Shown here piece by piece: positions 34,770-42,667 of a stretch of DNA of 64,000 nt; the first letter of the stretch is position 1, and each line of letters opens with the position of its first letter. The stretch is from JAZDJP01 sp043803805. GTDB taxonomy: Bacteria > Planctomycetota > JAZDJP01. The notes under the pieces were generated by a model that saw only the letters and a list, made by a program, of their open reading frames with translations, searched no databases and was not told where the DNA came from. A program made the translations under genes and the position numbers. The stretch spans positions 1-64,000 of the forward strand of contig JAZDJP010000031.1 of the NCBI GenBank assembly GCA_043803805.1, written 5' to 3'.

Positions 34770-34824
34770 GGGGCTAGGGTTCGCGGCCCGATAAAGCGGT
34801 GAGTCCAACCGCCTGCCCCTTTTT
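34770..34824 (+). ncRNA. Small three-way-junction RNA or terminator
   Basis: GGGGC (34770-34774) pairs with GCCCC (34815-34819) and encloses two hairpins: GGG...CCC (34777-34789) and GCGGT-gagtcca-ACCGC (34796-34812). TTTTT follows at once (34820-34824). TATAGT at 34755-34760 could be a -10. The position 32 bases before the next ATG suits a transcription-attenuating leader as well as a plain terminator. Confidence 0.5.
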
Positions 34825-34855
34825 ATTGCACGGACGCATGAAAGGACAGCATGCC

Positions 34856-35680
34856 ATGAATTCACGCAAAAAAGCGACTCCCGGGGGCGCATCATCCAAA
34901 ACCCACGGGTTCGAAGTTGCCGATCTGATTGAAGCCTTTCTTCGCGAATGCTCGTCATATATTCCGTGGGCGAAACTTAATCAATCCCCCTCGTTTGATT
35001 CGATGACTCATAAGAAGAAAATGGACGCCAAAGAGGGCATTCGGCAGAAGGGCGGGAAATTGGCGGAGGCCCTTGAGCGTATTGGCGAAGACAACAGCGA
35101 CGTGCTCAAAGTCATTCATTGCGTGGACGGTGGAGGCGGCGGCGTTGAAGGTTTGGGGAGGATATGGCCTGCTCCGAAGATTACATTACAGGGGATTATG
35201 ATAAGGTTGAGGTGTGGCACGGCTGACATTCCGGGCATGACTCGGCAGGATGCACGAGACAAGTTGCTGGGCATGGTTGAGAGCAATGAACCGTATACGT
35301 CGGTTGACAATCTGGCGAAACGGGTGGGTTGCAGTAAAACCACGGTTCACGAGGCGATCCAGAGTTTCCCGAAGTTGAAAGAATGGCAGGCCAAGTCAGC
35401 GAAAAAGTCGCCCGGGACGCGGAGTCTCAATGCCGTTGACTTGGACAACAGACTAGGGGATGAAGATGACCCGGCCGACATCGCTGCCGGGAATGAACAA
35501 CTGGACACCGTGTTCGCCAAACTCCTGCAAGAGGCTACACCGGAAGAACGCGCCGACTGGAACTCGAAGACACCAGAACAACAACACGATCTTGCCCGAT
35601 TACACTTGGAGCAGGAAAAAGAGATTCGCATTGAAGACAAGGCCAAAAAGGGCAATATTCTACTTGGCCGGAAGCCCTGA
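34856..35680 (+). CDS. HTH-containing element protein of unknown function
   Basis: 274 residues, soluble. Residues about 150-180 contain a likely helix-turn-helix (YTSVDNLAKRVGCSKTTVHE followed by AIQSFPKLKEW). The C-terminal third is acidic and charged (LGDEDDPADIAAGNEQLDTV). Family not recognised. The ATG at 34856 is chosen over 34799 and 34838 since AAGGA lies about 11 bases upstream and the leader RNA occupies the sequence before it. Perhaps a replication or partition regulator, given the RepA gene downstream. Confidence 0.6.
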   Translation: MNSRKKATPGGASSKTHGFEVADLIEAFLRECSSYIPWAKLNQSPSFDSMTHKKKMDAKEGIRQKGGKLAEALERIGEDNSDVLKVIHCVDGGGGGVEGLGRIWPAPKITLQGIMIRLRCGTADIPGMTRQDARDKLLGMVESNEPYTSVDNLAKRVGCSKTTVHEAIQSFPKLKEWQAKSAKKSPGTRSLNAVDLDNRLGDEDDPADIAAGNEQLDTVFAKLLQEATPEERADWNSKTPEQQHDLARLHLEQEKEIRIEDKAKKGNILLGRKP

Positions 35681-35690
35681 CGGTATGCCG

Positions 35691-35708
35691 TTCGCGAACG
35701 TTCGCGAA
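35691..35708. promoter_or_regulatory. Perfect 18-bp palindromic operator candidate
   Basis: TTCGCGAACGTTCGCGAA is its own reverse complement; a second, shorter palindrome TTCGCGCGAA follows at 35754-35763. Both lie in the 134-base gap ahead of the HTH-primase operon, so they are probably bound by an element repressor. Confidence 0.6.
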
Positions 35709-35814
35709 TGAAAATTCCGCAAAAAATCTCGCAATTCCAACCTTTTTGGTCTGTTCGCGCGAATAACTTCCTTCCTTCGTAGGGTGCGATGTCCCCAAAG
35801 GAAAGGAATTCGTG

Positions 35815-36030
35815 ATGGCTTCACAATGCCCCCCCAAGTTGAGAACCCCCGGCGTTATCGCCCGTGAGTTGGGCGAACCGCTACACCGCGTCGTGTACGT
35901 CTTGCGGACCCGGCCTTACATCATGCCGTCGGCCCGAGCAGGCCGGTTTCGATTGTATGACTTGGATGCCGTGGCCATGATCCGGTACACGCTCAACAGC
36001 ATGGATGCACGGAATGGAGGCCGCTCATGA
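35815..36030 (+). CDS. Small winged-helix/HTH DNA-binding protein
   Basis: 71 residues. LRTPGVIARELGEPLHRVVY followed by VLRTRPYIMPSARAGRFRLYD resembles a MerR/excisionase-like winged helix. It overlaps the next start codon by four bases (ATGA), so it is co-translated with the replication protein and may be its regulator or loader. AAAGGA lies before the ATG. Confidence 0.65.
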   Translation: MASQCPPKLRTPGVIARELGEPLHRVVYVLRTRPYIMPSARAGRFRLYDLDAVAMIRYTLNSMDARNGGRS

Positions 36031-38003
36031 TCACCGCCCGCGAAATGGCCTCCAGTTACATCAAAAAAGGCTGGGAGGTTGTGCGTATCCCCCCGCGCGA
36101 AAAGAGGCCGACTGAAGAAGGTTGGCCAACCCGAAAATTCACACCCGATGATTTCGCGGACGGCGACAACATCGGAGTCAAGACAGGTGACCCGTCCGGG
36201 GGGCTGGTGGACGTGGACCTTGACCATCCCCTGGCCGTCGAACTCGCCCATGAGTTTTTGCCGCCGACGGGGGCAACCTTCGGCCACGGCGATGGGCGCG
36301 ACGTTTCTCCGGCCCATTGGTTGTATACATGCAAATCGCCCGGGCGAACCCACACATGGAAGGCCGCCAACGGCGCGATGCTTTTGGAGTTGCGGGCGAC
36401 TGGCGTCCAGACAGTGTTTCCGGGATCAATCCATCCGTGCGGCGATTCCGTGGAATGGGTTGGCCGGGGCGACCCTGCCCCTGTGAAACGGGAGGATTTG
36501 GAAAGGGCCTGTGAGAATTTGATCGCCGCCGTGCGGCAACGGTTGGGGGGAACGGCCATCCCTGCCCCGTCTGCCGCGCCGGCACCGGTTTTCCCGATTA
36601 TTTCGAGCGACAGAAACTCTCTTTTGCGCCGGGCAGAAGCGTATGCATCGGCTGCAAAATCGGCAGTTGGGCCATCGAATGGGATTCACGGGGGGAGGAC
36701 TGTCCAAGCGTTTAGTCTTGCCGGACACTTGGCCGCATTTTGTGACGGTGCGATGAGATTGACCGAAACGGAAATTCTGGAATTGTTGCGGACGCGGTGG
36801 AATCCCAGGAACACGCCGCCTCTGTCCGACGGCAAACTTGCCGCGACCGTTCATTCGGCGATGGTGAACGGTACGCCGCGAGCGGATCATCCGGGGAGAG
36901 AAAACGTCGCCCCGCCGACGGGGAAGGTTGCCCCCGCTACCAACCCGAAAATCTCATCAGATGGCCCCGTTCTTATCCGTCTTGCGGATGTCGCGGCAAA
37001 ACCGGTCTCATGGGTTTGGGCGAATCGTATCCCGGCGAGGAAATTGTCGCTACTGGGCGGTGATCCCGATAATGGCAAAAGCCTTCTCACATTGGACATC
37101 TCGGCCCGCATATCGCGGGGGATGGATTGGCCCGATAATTCCGGCTGCGCCGAGGTCGGTAGTGTGATCTTGCTTTCGGCCGAAGACGACGCGGCGGACA
37201 CAATCCGGCCGCGTCTGGAAGCGGCTGGTGCGGACCTCGCGAAAATTCACATATTGGAGGCTGTTCGAGAACGCGACAAACCCCGACCGTTTTCTCTGGA
37301 TCGGGATGTTGAACAACTGGAACCCGCGATCAAAACGTTGCCCGATTGCCGGTTGGTTGTTGTAGACCCTGTTTCCGCCTATATGGGGGCCGGGACGGAT
37401 TCCCACAAGAACACGGATGTCCGGCGGGTACTGGCTCCGCTTGCGGCCCTCGCGCAATCGTCCGGGGTGGCGGTCTTGGCAGTGTCTCACATGAGTAAAG
37501 GGCAGGGCGGGAAGGCCCTGTACCGTTCGATGGGTTCGCTTGGGTTTATTGCGGCCGCCCGGGCGGCTTGGCTCGTGGCTCGTGACAAACACGACCCGGC
37601 CCTGCGGCTTTTCGTTCCGATTAAGAACAATCTGGCCCCTGGGGGAGTCGCCGGCCTTTCGTATCGAATCGAATCCAGCGACCTCGAAATCCCGGCCCCC
37701 CGGATTGTCTGGGGCGGTCCGGTCGCGGTGACGGCCGACGAAATCTTGGCCGCCGAACTTGCGCCCTCGCGGGGGCACGTCCGGGAAGAGGTGGAAGAGT
37801 GGCTCGAAAATTACCTTTCAGACGGCCCCCGGCCAGCGGGTGAAGTCTATCAGGCGGCGGAGGGTGCCGGGTTTCACAAGCGGACGGTGGAACGGGGGAA
37901 ACAGGCCCTCGGGGTCCGGGCGATCCGGCAAGGCTTTGGCGATGGTGGCACTTGGGTTTGGGCGTTGAATCATCAGACGGCCTCCCAAGAGGTCGAGACA
38001 TGA
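36027..38003 (+). CDS. Prim-pol/RepA-type replication protein
   Basis: 658 residues. The N-terminal about 190 residues are a bifunctional primase-polymerase domain (GGLVDVDLDHPLAVELAHEF with the catalytic D-x-D, HWLYTC, ATGVQTVFPGS). Residues about 310-530 are a RepA/RecA-like hexameric helicase: Walker A GGDPDNGKSLL, SAEDDAADTIRPRL, Walker B RLVVVDPVSAYMG and AVSHMSKGQGGKALYR. The C-terminus has a winged-helix-like tail. This fused primase-helicase replicates or initiates replication of plasmid-like integrative elements, so the element can probably replicate when excised. Iteron-like motifs follow its stop. Confidence 0.88.
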   Translation: MITAREMASSYIKKGWEVVRIPPREKRPTEEGWPTRKFTPDDFADGDNIGVKTGDPSGGLVDVDLDHPLAVELAHEFLPPTGATFGHGDGRDVSPAHWLYTCKSPGRTHTWKAANGAMLLELRATGVQTVFPGSIHPCGDSVEWVGRGDPAPVKREDLERACENLIAAVRQRLGGTAIPAPSAAPAPVFPIISSDRNSLLRRAEAYASAAKSAVGPSNGIHGGRTVQAFSLAGHLAAFCDGAMRLTETEILELLRTRWNPRNTPPLSDGKLAATVHSAMVNGTPRADHPGRENVAPPTGKVAPATNPKISSDGPVLIRLADVAAKPVSWVWANRIPARKLSLLGGDPDNGKSLLTLDISARISRGMDWPDNSGCAEVGSVILLSAEDDAADTIRPRLEAAGADLAKIHILEAVRERDKPRPFSLDRDVEQLEPAIKTLPDCRLVVVDPVSAYMGAGTDSHKNTDVRRVLAPLAALAQSSGVAVLAVSHMSKGQGGKALYRSMGSLGFIAAARAAWLVARDKHDPALRLFVPIKNNLAPGGVAGLSYRIESSDLEIPAPRIVWGGPVAVTADEILAAELAPSRGHVREEVEEWLENYLSDGPRPAGEVYQAAEGAGFHKRTVERGKQALGVRAIRQGFGDGGTWVWALNHQTASQEVET

Positions 38004-38010
38004 GCACCAA

Positions 38011-38073
38011 AGGCCGCCAAATCATCCATAGACCGCCAATTCCCATATACCGCCAAGTGGCGGCCTATGGGGA
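38011..38073. promoter_or_regulatory. Iteron-like sites, right cluster (four copies)
   Basis: AGGCCGCCAAAT (38012-38023), CATAGACCGCCAATT (38028-38042), ATATACCGCCAAGT (about 38046-38059) and, inverted, GTGGCGGCCTATGG (about 38058-38071). The core is ATAGRCCGCCARTT. These sit between the replication gene and the excisionase-like gene, the expected place for an origin or an excision control site. Confidence 0.65.
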
Positions 38074-38118
38074 AAACTCTCGAAATCGTATGATTTTGGG
38101 CATTTTGAGGAAGAAAGG

Positions 38119-38382
38119 ATGGGGACTATGACGACTGACGCGACAGCAACGGCAGGGACAATGCCCCCCCGGATGCTTTACTGGAAGCGCGACCTTATGG
38201 AACGGTTGGGGGTGTCCCGTCGAACCTTGGAACGCATGATTTCAACCGGGGAAATCCCCCGCCCGGAAATCCGCCTTCGAGGCCGGGGGGCGTGGCGAAC
38301 GGATACAATCACCGATTGGATCGCGGACGGGTGCCCCAGGGTGACGGCGGCGGGGACGGTGAAAATAATTCCCTTGGCTTGA
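38119..38382 (+). CDS. Excisionase/AlpA-like HTH protein
   Basis: 87 residues. YWKRDLMERLGVSRRTLERM followed by ISTGEIPRPEIRLRGRGAWR is the AlpA/excisionase winged helix, with DTITDWIADGCP at the end. Likely a recombination directionality factor or repressor for the adjacent integrase. GAGG lies 9 bases before the ATG at 38119; a second ATG at 38128 is possible. Confidence 0.75.
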   Translation: MGTMTTDATATAGTMPPRMLYWKRDLMERLGVSRRTLERMISTGEIPRPEIRLRGRGAWRTDTITDWIADGCPRVTAAGTVKIIPLA

Positions 38383-38402
38383 TTACGACACTTGCGTATA
38401 AT
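38374..38402 (+). promoter_or_regulatory. Promoter of the XRE-integrase pair, leaderless spacing
   Basis: TTGGCT (38374-38379), a 17-base spacer and a perfect TATAAT (38397-38402), 7 bases before the ATG at 38410. The intervening AAGGGGT could also be read as a ribosome site from a more distant promoter. Confidence 0.55.
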
Positions 38403-38409
38403 AAGGGGT

Positions 38410-38631
38410 ATGAATTCAACGGAGTTTAGAAAACGGATTAGAGCGATGCGAGCGGAACATGGACTTACTCAAGGGAAGTTTGCCGAGGCGGTAGGGGTGA
38501 ACCGTCGGACAATCGAAAATTGGGAACTTCCCCGGGCGGTGCCCGGACATCCGGAGTTGATTCTTGAGGCGTTGGCGGCACGTTTGAAGAACTTCAAATC
38601 CCGGCCGGCCGGGGGGAGGGCCGAATCATGA
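38410..38631 (+). CDS. XRE-family HTH regulator
   Basis: 73 residues, nearly all one XRE domain: FRKRIRAMRAEHGLTQGKFA followed by EAVGVNRRTIENWELP. It overlaps the integrase start by four bases (ATGA), so it is probably the repressor that controls integrase expression. The start ATG at 38410 has AAGGGG just upstream. Confidence 0.8.
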   Translation: MNSTEFRKRIRAMRAEHGLTQGKFAEAVGVNRRTIENWELPRAVPGHPELILEALAARLKNFKSRPAGGRAES

Positions 38632-39920
38632 AACACGCCAATGTCGGGTTCTGGTTGTTCCAAACGAAGGACAGGAAAGGGAAATATCATCCCCGATGGC
38701 GCATCCGCTTCCTGGGTGCGGATGGGAAGATGGCCTATGCGACGGGCTTTTCCGACAAGGGCGAAACGGAACGCCTGGCAAAACAACTGGCGATGGAAGC
38801 GGACGAGGTCCGCCGGGGCATCCGCAAGGCCCCAGAGGTTTCGGATCGGGAATCCCTGCGGCCCATTCAAGAGCATGTTGCGGCCTATATTCAATGGGGC
38901 ATGACACAAGGGGGGCGCGGCGGGCGGTCCTGGGCCGCGAAACATGAACACGAGGTCCGGACAATCCTTCAGTGGTGGGTGTCTTATCTCCACCTCGAAA
39001 CCTTGCGGGATATTACGCTGACACGGGCCGAAAAGGCCCTTCAAGAAAAGGCGAAAAATGACGGAGTTGGGGGAAAGCGGTTGAATCATTACGCGATTAT
39101 GATTCGGGCCTTGGTCCGTTGGTGCAAGCGGCGGGGGTTTATCGAACGCGACCCGTTGGAAGGGCTTTCCAAGTTTGATAACACGGTGAAGGCCCCGCGA
39201 AGGCCGTTGAAGTTGGATGAATTGGGAACGCTTCTGGCGAATGCCCCTCCGGGTCGAGCGATCCTGTACCGGATGGCGGTTGAAACGGGATTCCGCCTTT
39301 CCGAACTCGCGTCGTTGCGCGTGGGGGACGTGGATATTGAAAAGGGGCATGTCTTCCTGCGGGGGGATTTTGCGAAGAACCGCCGGGACACGTATCAACC
39401 CCTCTCCTCGGATGTGATCGCCCTTCTCCCCCACGTCACAACAGGGAGAAAGTTGGAAGATCAACTTCTTCCGGCGGCCTCCCCCACCCATGCTTCCCGT
39501 TTTCTGGAGTTGGATTTGGAAAAGGCGGGGATCACGAAGCGGAATTTTTTCGGGAAGATTGATTTTCATTCCCTGCGGGTGACGCATGTGAACATGGGGA
39601 TTGAGTTGGGGTTTGACGTCAAGACCGCCCAAACCCTCGCCCGCCACCAATCCCCCGAAATGACGATGAATGTCTACGCCAAGGCCAACCCGGAACGGTT
39701 GCGGGCGGCCTCGGAAAAGATCGGGAAAGCGGTGTCGGAAGCGGTGAAAAAACCGGAGAACAGTCGAACCGGAGTCAAACAGGGCGAATGGCGTCTTGCG
39801 GCGGGGGCGGAAAATCTGACGCAACCGGTTGCGCTGCCGGTGGCTTCCGGCAACGCTTATAAGAACGCGGGCGACGGGGCTCGAACCCGCAACCTTCGGA
39901 TCGACAGTCCGATGCTCTAG
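38628..39920 (+). CDS. Tyrosine integrase
   Basis: 430 residues. N-terminal arm-binding part (KGKYHPRWRIRFLGADGKMA), SAM-like core domain (about 75-180) and catalytic domain with ETGFRLSELASLRVGD (Arg I), DFHSLRVTHV (HxxR), LARHQSPEMTMNVYAK (His and the nucleophile Tyr). It integrates the element at the adjacent tRNA. Its last 22 residues (NAGDGARTRNLRIDSPML) are translated from the antisense strand of tRNA-Asp, so the gene crosses the attachment site and its C-terminus depends on integration. Confidence 0.9.
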   Translation: MKHANVGFWLFQTKDRKGKYHPRWRIRFLGADGKMAYATGFSDKGETERLAKQLAMEADEVRRGIRKAPEVSDRESLRPIQEHVAAYIQWGMTQGGRGGRSWAAKHEHEVRTILQWWVSYLHLETLRDITLTRAEKALQEKAKNDGVGGKRLNHYAIMIRALVRWCKRRGFIERDPLEGLSKFDNTVKAPRRPLKLDELGTLLANAPPGRAILYRMAVETGFRLSELASLRVGDVDIEKGHVFLRGDFAKNRRDTYQPLSSDVIALLPHVTTGRKLEDQLLPAASPTHASRFLELDLEKAGITKRNFFGKIDFHSLRVTHVNMGIELGFDVKTAQTLARHQSPEMTMNVYAKANPERLRAASEKIGKAVSEAVKKPENSRTGVKQGEWRLAAGAENLTQPVALPVASGNAYKNAGDGARTRNLRIDSPML

Positions 39921-39939
39921 CCAATTGAGCTACGCCCGC
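39866..39939 (-). tRNA. tRNA-Asp(GTC), integration target
   Basis: On the minus strand: acceptor GCGGGCG/CGCCCGC, D-arm GCTC/GAGC, anticodon stem TCGGA/TCCGA with loop CTGTCGA (anticodon GTC), T-arm GCGGG-TTCGAGC-CCCGT, then discriminator G. CCA is not encoded. The 3' end faces the element and overlaps the integrase gene. Confidence 0.92.
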
Positions 39940-40021
39940 ATGAACGCCGCATCCCCGCGTCGGGGGAAACCGCCGGGCGGCGTCGAGGCGCCCGGGATGC
40001 GGCATCATAGCGGAATTCCGA

Positions 40022-41398
40022 TTAATGTCCAGCGCCCGCTTTCCGGGGGCCGTCCGCCGGATTGGCCTCCCGCCCCTCCCGAAATTCCCTCACCCCCGGA
40101 TCCACAATGACGTCCCACACCCTTAGCGGCCGGCGGAGACGGATGTTGTCCAGACTGCGGCAACGGCTCAAGGCCACATAGACCTGGCCGTGGGCGAAGG
40201 CGCCGTGGCCGAGATCAATCAACACATGATCCAGCGTCTTCCCCTGCGCCTTGTGGATGGTCACCGCCCAGGCGGGCATCAGCGGGAATTGGTGATAGGT
40301 TCCCCGGACCTCCGTTTTTAACCGTTTGGCCTCCGGGTCCCAGGCGTGGGAACAGGCCTCCCACGTCACCCGCTCCACCGAAAGGGTGCGTTTGCGAGCG
40401 CCGGAAATCACCCGGACCCGGACGCGATCGCCCGCGGCGTCCCTGACCGTCCCGAGGCTTCCGTTCACCCAGCGCCCCGCGGGATCATTGCGGGTGAACA
40501 TGACCTGCGCGCCGGGCCGGAGTTCCAGGCGCCTCGGGGAGGGGAGCCGCGGGCCGTCGAGCGGAAATCCCGGGGATAACGCCCCCTCGAAAACGATCTC
40601 CGGGCCGGGAAGCCGGGCCATGCAGGTCTGGTTGATGCGGTCCGCCGCGGCGTTGGTCGCCGTGAGGGTAACGTGCGAGTCCGGGAGCGGGTCGTCGCGG
40701 ACGCAGGCGCGGTTGATTTCCGCCAGGGCCTCGTCGCAATCCGTCCCCGCCCGGATGCGATGCAACAACCGGATGAAGTGCGCCTCCTCCTGCCGGAACA
40801 CCCGGGTGAGTTCGCAGGTGACGAGCGTGCCGGCGGGAAGGCTCCGCGCCATGTGAAAATACGGCCCGGGGTACCCCCGCTCCCGAAGCAGGGATTCCTC
40901 ATCCCGGGTGACGACGGGCGGCAGTTGATGCAAATCCCCCACGAACACCATCCGCACCCCCCCGAAGGGCCGGTCGGGCCGGGGGCCGTTCACGCGCAGA
41001 AATTTCTCCATCGCGTCCAGGAGGTCCGCCCGCACCATGGACACCTCGTCCACCACGAGAACCTCCAGGTTTTGGTAACGGCTCCGGTCGCGGACGTGCC
41101 GGATGTTGCCGGGGTCGGGCGGATGCGGCGGGAACCGGAAAAAGGCGTGAATGGTCTCCCCCCCGACGTTCAGGGCGGCCACCCCCGTCGGGGCGACGAT
41201 GGCGAGATTTTTCTCCAGGGTCTCCCGAAGGTAATGGACCAGCGTGGATTTCCCGGTGCCGGCCGGGCCGGTGATGAACACCGGCGGCCCGTCCGTTTCG
41301 ATGTGCCGAAGGGCGTTCAAAAACTCGGGATGAAGCTCGATCGGCCCGTCGGCGGTGGCGACGCGGGAGTGCAGGGCGGCGGACACGGCATCGGACAT
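40022..41398 (-). CDS. Pif1/RecD-like DNA helicase
   Basis: 458 residues of superfamily 1. Walker A GPAGTGKSTLVHYL, motif Ia APTGVAALNVGGETIHAFF, Walker B VLVVDEVSMVRADLLDAME, motif III VFVGDLHQLPPV, motif V-VI MPAWAVTIHKAQGKTLDHVL and GQVYVALSRCRS. This is the Pif1-like type that removes DNA structures during replication and repair. The start is ATG at 41398 with GGGGAGGG upstream; the longer open frame overlaps the divergent hydrolase gene. It is chromosomal, just outside the element. Confidence 0.9.
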   Translation of the reverse strand: MSDAVSAALHSRVATADGPIELHPEFLNALRHIETDGPPVFITGPAGTGKSTLVHYLRETLEKNLAIVAPTGVAALNVGGETIHAFFRFPPHPPDPGNIRHVRDRSRYQNLEVLVVDEVSMVRADLLDAMEKFLRVNGPRPDRPFGGVRMVFVGDLHQLPPVVTRDEESLLRERGYPGPYFHMARSLPAGTLVTCELTRVFRQEEAHFIRLLHRIRAGTDCDEALAEINRACVRDDPLPDSHVTLTATNAAADRINQTCMARLPGPEIVFEGALSPGFPLDGPRLPSPRRLELRPGAQVMFTRNDPAGRWVNGSLGTVRDAAGDRVRVRVISGARKRTLSVERVTWEACSHAWDPEAKRLKTEVRGTYHQFPLMPAWAVTIHKAQGKTLDHVLIDLGHGAFAHGQVYVALSRCRSLDNIRLRRPLRVWDVIVDPGVREFREGREANPADGPRKAGAGH

Positions 41399-41543
41399 CG
41401 GCTCAACCCTCCCCCACGCGTTCGGCAGCTTCTTATTATATCCGCCGCGCCCCTCAATCACCCGGATTGTTTCCGGCCTTGAATTCTCCCTCCGGCCGGC
41501 TAGACTGACCCCGGGAAATTCCTCCCGGTTCCGGAGACGCGCC

Positions 41544-42596
41544 ATGCCCCCCCGCAATTTGAGTCCCCAAGTCATGTTCGAACGGCTGGCCGGCGAACAC
41601 CGGCCGCGGTTCGCGTTCCGGGGGCGCACCCCGGGGGATTTTTCCGCCTGGAAACGGAAGGCCCTCCCCGCGGTGCTCGCGACACTGGGGGATCGCCCGG
41701 GGCGGGTGCCGGCCCGGCCGGAACTCATCGCCGAATGGGAACACGACGGCCTGGTGAAACAGCGGTGGCTCCTGGACGTCGGCCGGCACATCGCGGCGGC
41801 GTTTCTCATCAATACCCCGAAGGGATTGAAGAAGGGGGAAACGCGACCGGCGTTGTTGTGTTGGCACGGCCACGGGGCGTTCGGCAAGGAGCCGGTGATG
41901 GGCAACGTTTCCTCCGCGGCCCTCCGCGACAGCATCGCACAATGCAATTACGACTACGGCCACCAGATGGCGAAGGCCGGGTTCGTCACGTTCGCCATTG
42001 ACTGGATGGGGATGGGCGAGCGCAACGACACCGGGAAGCCCCACCACCGCCGTCAGGGCGGCGACCGCGACTGGTGCAACCTGCTCTACCTGCACGCGAC
42101 CATGCTGGGGACGACGCCGCTGGCCATGAATCTCGCGCAGGGGATGGCCGCGACCGATTTCGCCGGCACGTTCCCCCATGTGGATGCCAAACGCCTCGGG
42201 GTGATGGGCCTCTCGGGCGGCGGGACGATGACGCTCTGGTCGGCGCTGGCCGACCGGCGTTTCCGCGCCGCGGAAATCATTTGCTACAGCGACCTCTGGG
42301 CGGCGTTCGGCATCCGCGACGCCAATTACTGCGGGATGCAGGTGGCCCCGGGACTCTATAAATTAACGGATTTGCCCGATCTCCAGGGGCTTCTCGCGCC
42401 GAAACCGCTGCTCGTGGACATCGGCGCCCATGACTCGTGTTTCCGGGTGGACACCGCCATGGCGTGCTACCGGCGGGTGGAGAAGATCTACCGCGCCGCC
42501 GGGGCCGCCGAACACCTGGAACTGGATTTCTTCCCCGGCGAGCACGGGTGGGGCGGGCACAAATCCATCGCGTTTTTCCGGAAGCATCTGGCGTGA
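41544..42596 (+). CDS. Alpha/beta hydrolase (acetyl-xylan-esterase/dienelactone-hydrolase-like)
   Basis: 350 residues. The alpha/beta fold core shows ALLCWHGHGAFG (oxyanion segment), IDWMGMGERN, the nucleophile elbow GLSGGGT, the acid in PLLVDIGAHDSCF and the His in FPGEHGWGG. No signal peptide. Members of this group deacetylate sugars or hydrolyse small esters; substrate unknown. GGAGA precedes the ATG at 41544; an open frame from 41355 overlaps the helicase. It and the helicase are divergent, with 145 bases between. Confidence 0.82.
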   Translation: MPPRNLSPQVMFERLAGEHRPRFAFRGRTPGDFSAWKRKALPAVLATLGDRPGRVPARPELIAEWEHDGLVKQRWLLDVGRHIAAAFLINTPKGLKKGETRPALLCWHGHGAFGKEPVMGNVSSAALRDSIAQCNYDYGHQMAKAGFVTFAIDWMGMGERNDTGKPHHRRQGGDRDWCNLLYLHATMLGTTPLAMNLAQGMAATDFAGTFPHVDAKRLGVMGLSGGGTMTLWSALADRRFRAAEIICYSDLWAAFGIRDANYCGMQVAPGLYKLTDLPDLQGLLAPKPLLVDIGAHDSCFRVDTAMACYRRVEKIYRAAGAAEHLELDFFPGEHGWGGHKSIAFFRKHLA

Positions 42597-42667
42597 GATG
42601 CGGGTCGCTGTCGCGGGAGATTCGCATCGCGGAAACGCGAAACCGGCCCGTCCGGCATCCCGCGGCG

